This document shows, one piece after another, positions 5,382-5,397 of a stretch of DNA of 5,397 nucleotides (the stretch's first letter is position 1; the number at the start of each line of letters is the position of its first letter). The notes under the pieces were generated by a model. That model saw only the letters and a program-made list of their open reading frames with translations. It was not told where the DNA came from and searched no databases. The translations under genes and the position numbers were made by a program. The DNA comes from Lentisphaerota bacterium (GTDB lineage Bacteria; Verrucomicrobiota; Lentisphaeria; Oligosphaerales; Oligosphaeraceae). The stretch is from NCBI GenBank assembly GCA_012799755.1, contig JAAZKQ010000761.1:1-5397 (forward strand), read 5' to 3'.

Positions 5382-5397
5382 AACAGCGGAAAATGAC

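Larger units (their letters stand above)
5043..5397. other. 355-nt non-coding spacer upstream of the DUF6785 gene
   Basis: No frame here looks coding. The part next to the gene (5043-5220) should hold its promoter, but no pair of boxes with good spacing was found; TTGAAC (minus, about 5078-5073) lacks an adequate -10 partner. The outer part (5225-5381) is filled with the inverted 9-bp repeat clusters and three hairpins listed separately. Confidence 0.6.

Overview
The window carries four well-supported genes and one probable gene, plus two intergenic regions rich in repeats. Most of it is moderately GC-rich; one line counted by hand in the transporter gene gives about 62% G+C. The DUF6785/DUF6784-type membrane protein, the short GT2/DUF2304 surface-glycan module and the hairpin-rich, ATGGAC-rich spacer suggest a PVC-superphylum bacterium, most likely Lentisphaerota, Kiritimatiellota or a relative. 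That placement is inference from gene content and recall of similar genomes, not from a marker gene.

Positions 1-1861 hold a compact minus-strand glycan-assembly operon, transcribed right to left. First comes a dolichyl-phosphate-mannose-synthase-like family 2 glycosyltransferase (ATG at 1861). After 25 nt comes a three-helix DUF2304 membrane protein. It overlaps by an ATGA junction a second, WcaA-like family 2 glycosyltransferase ending at 47. A possible fourth gene starts at 28 and runs off the left edge. The plausible joint role is a polyprenyl-phosphate-sugar synthase with its membrane partner, plus a transferase that adds a sugar to an O-antigen or exopolysaccharide repeat unit.

Positions 1862-2467 contain no confident gene. 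They hold an imperfect ~49-bp tandem duplication ending exactly at the first glycosyltransferase start codon, a doubtful 62-codon membrane ORF, and a perfect 10-bp-arm palindrome. From about 2360 the DNA turns AT-rich (30-38% G+C in the lines counted). It encodes one plus-strand gene for a small two-helix membrane protein with a CxxC...CxxC zinc-ribbon tail, a likely late acquisition. A 21-nt stretch just upstream matches, in inverted orientation and in the same codon frame, a segment of the transporter gene.

Positions 2955-5042 are one minus-strand gene for a ~695-residue polytopic membrane protein of the DUF6785/DUF6784 (oligopeptide-transporter-like) group, convergent with the AT-rich gene. 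Positions 5043-5397 are non-coding: two inverted clusters of a 9-bp ATGGAC repeat, then three short hairpins.

Nothing here is clearly a new defence or mobile system. The least explained items are the leader duplication, the shared 21-nt segment, and the repeat and hairpin cluster at the right end.
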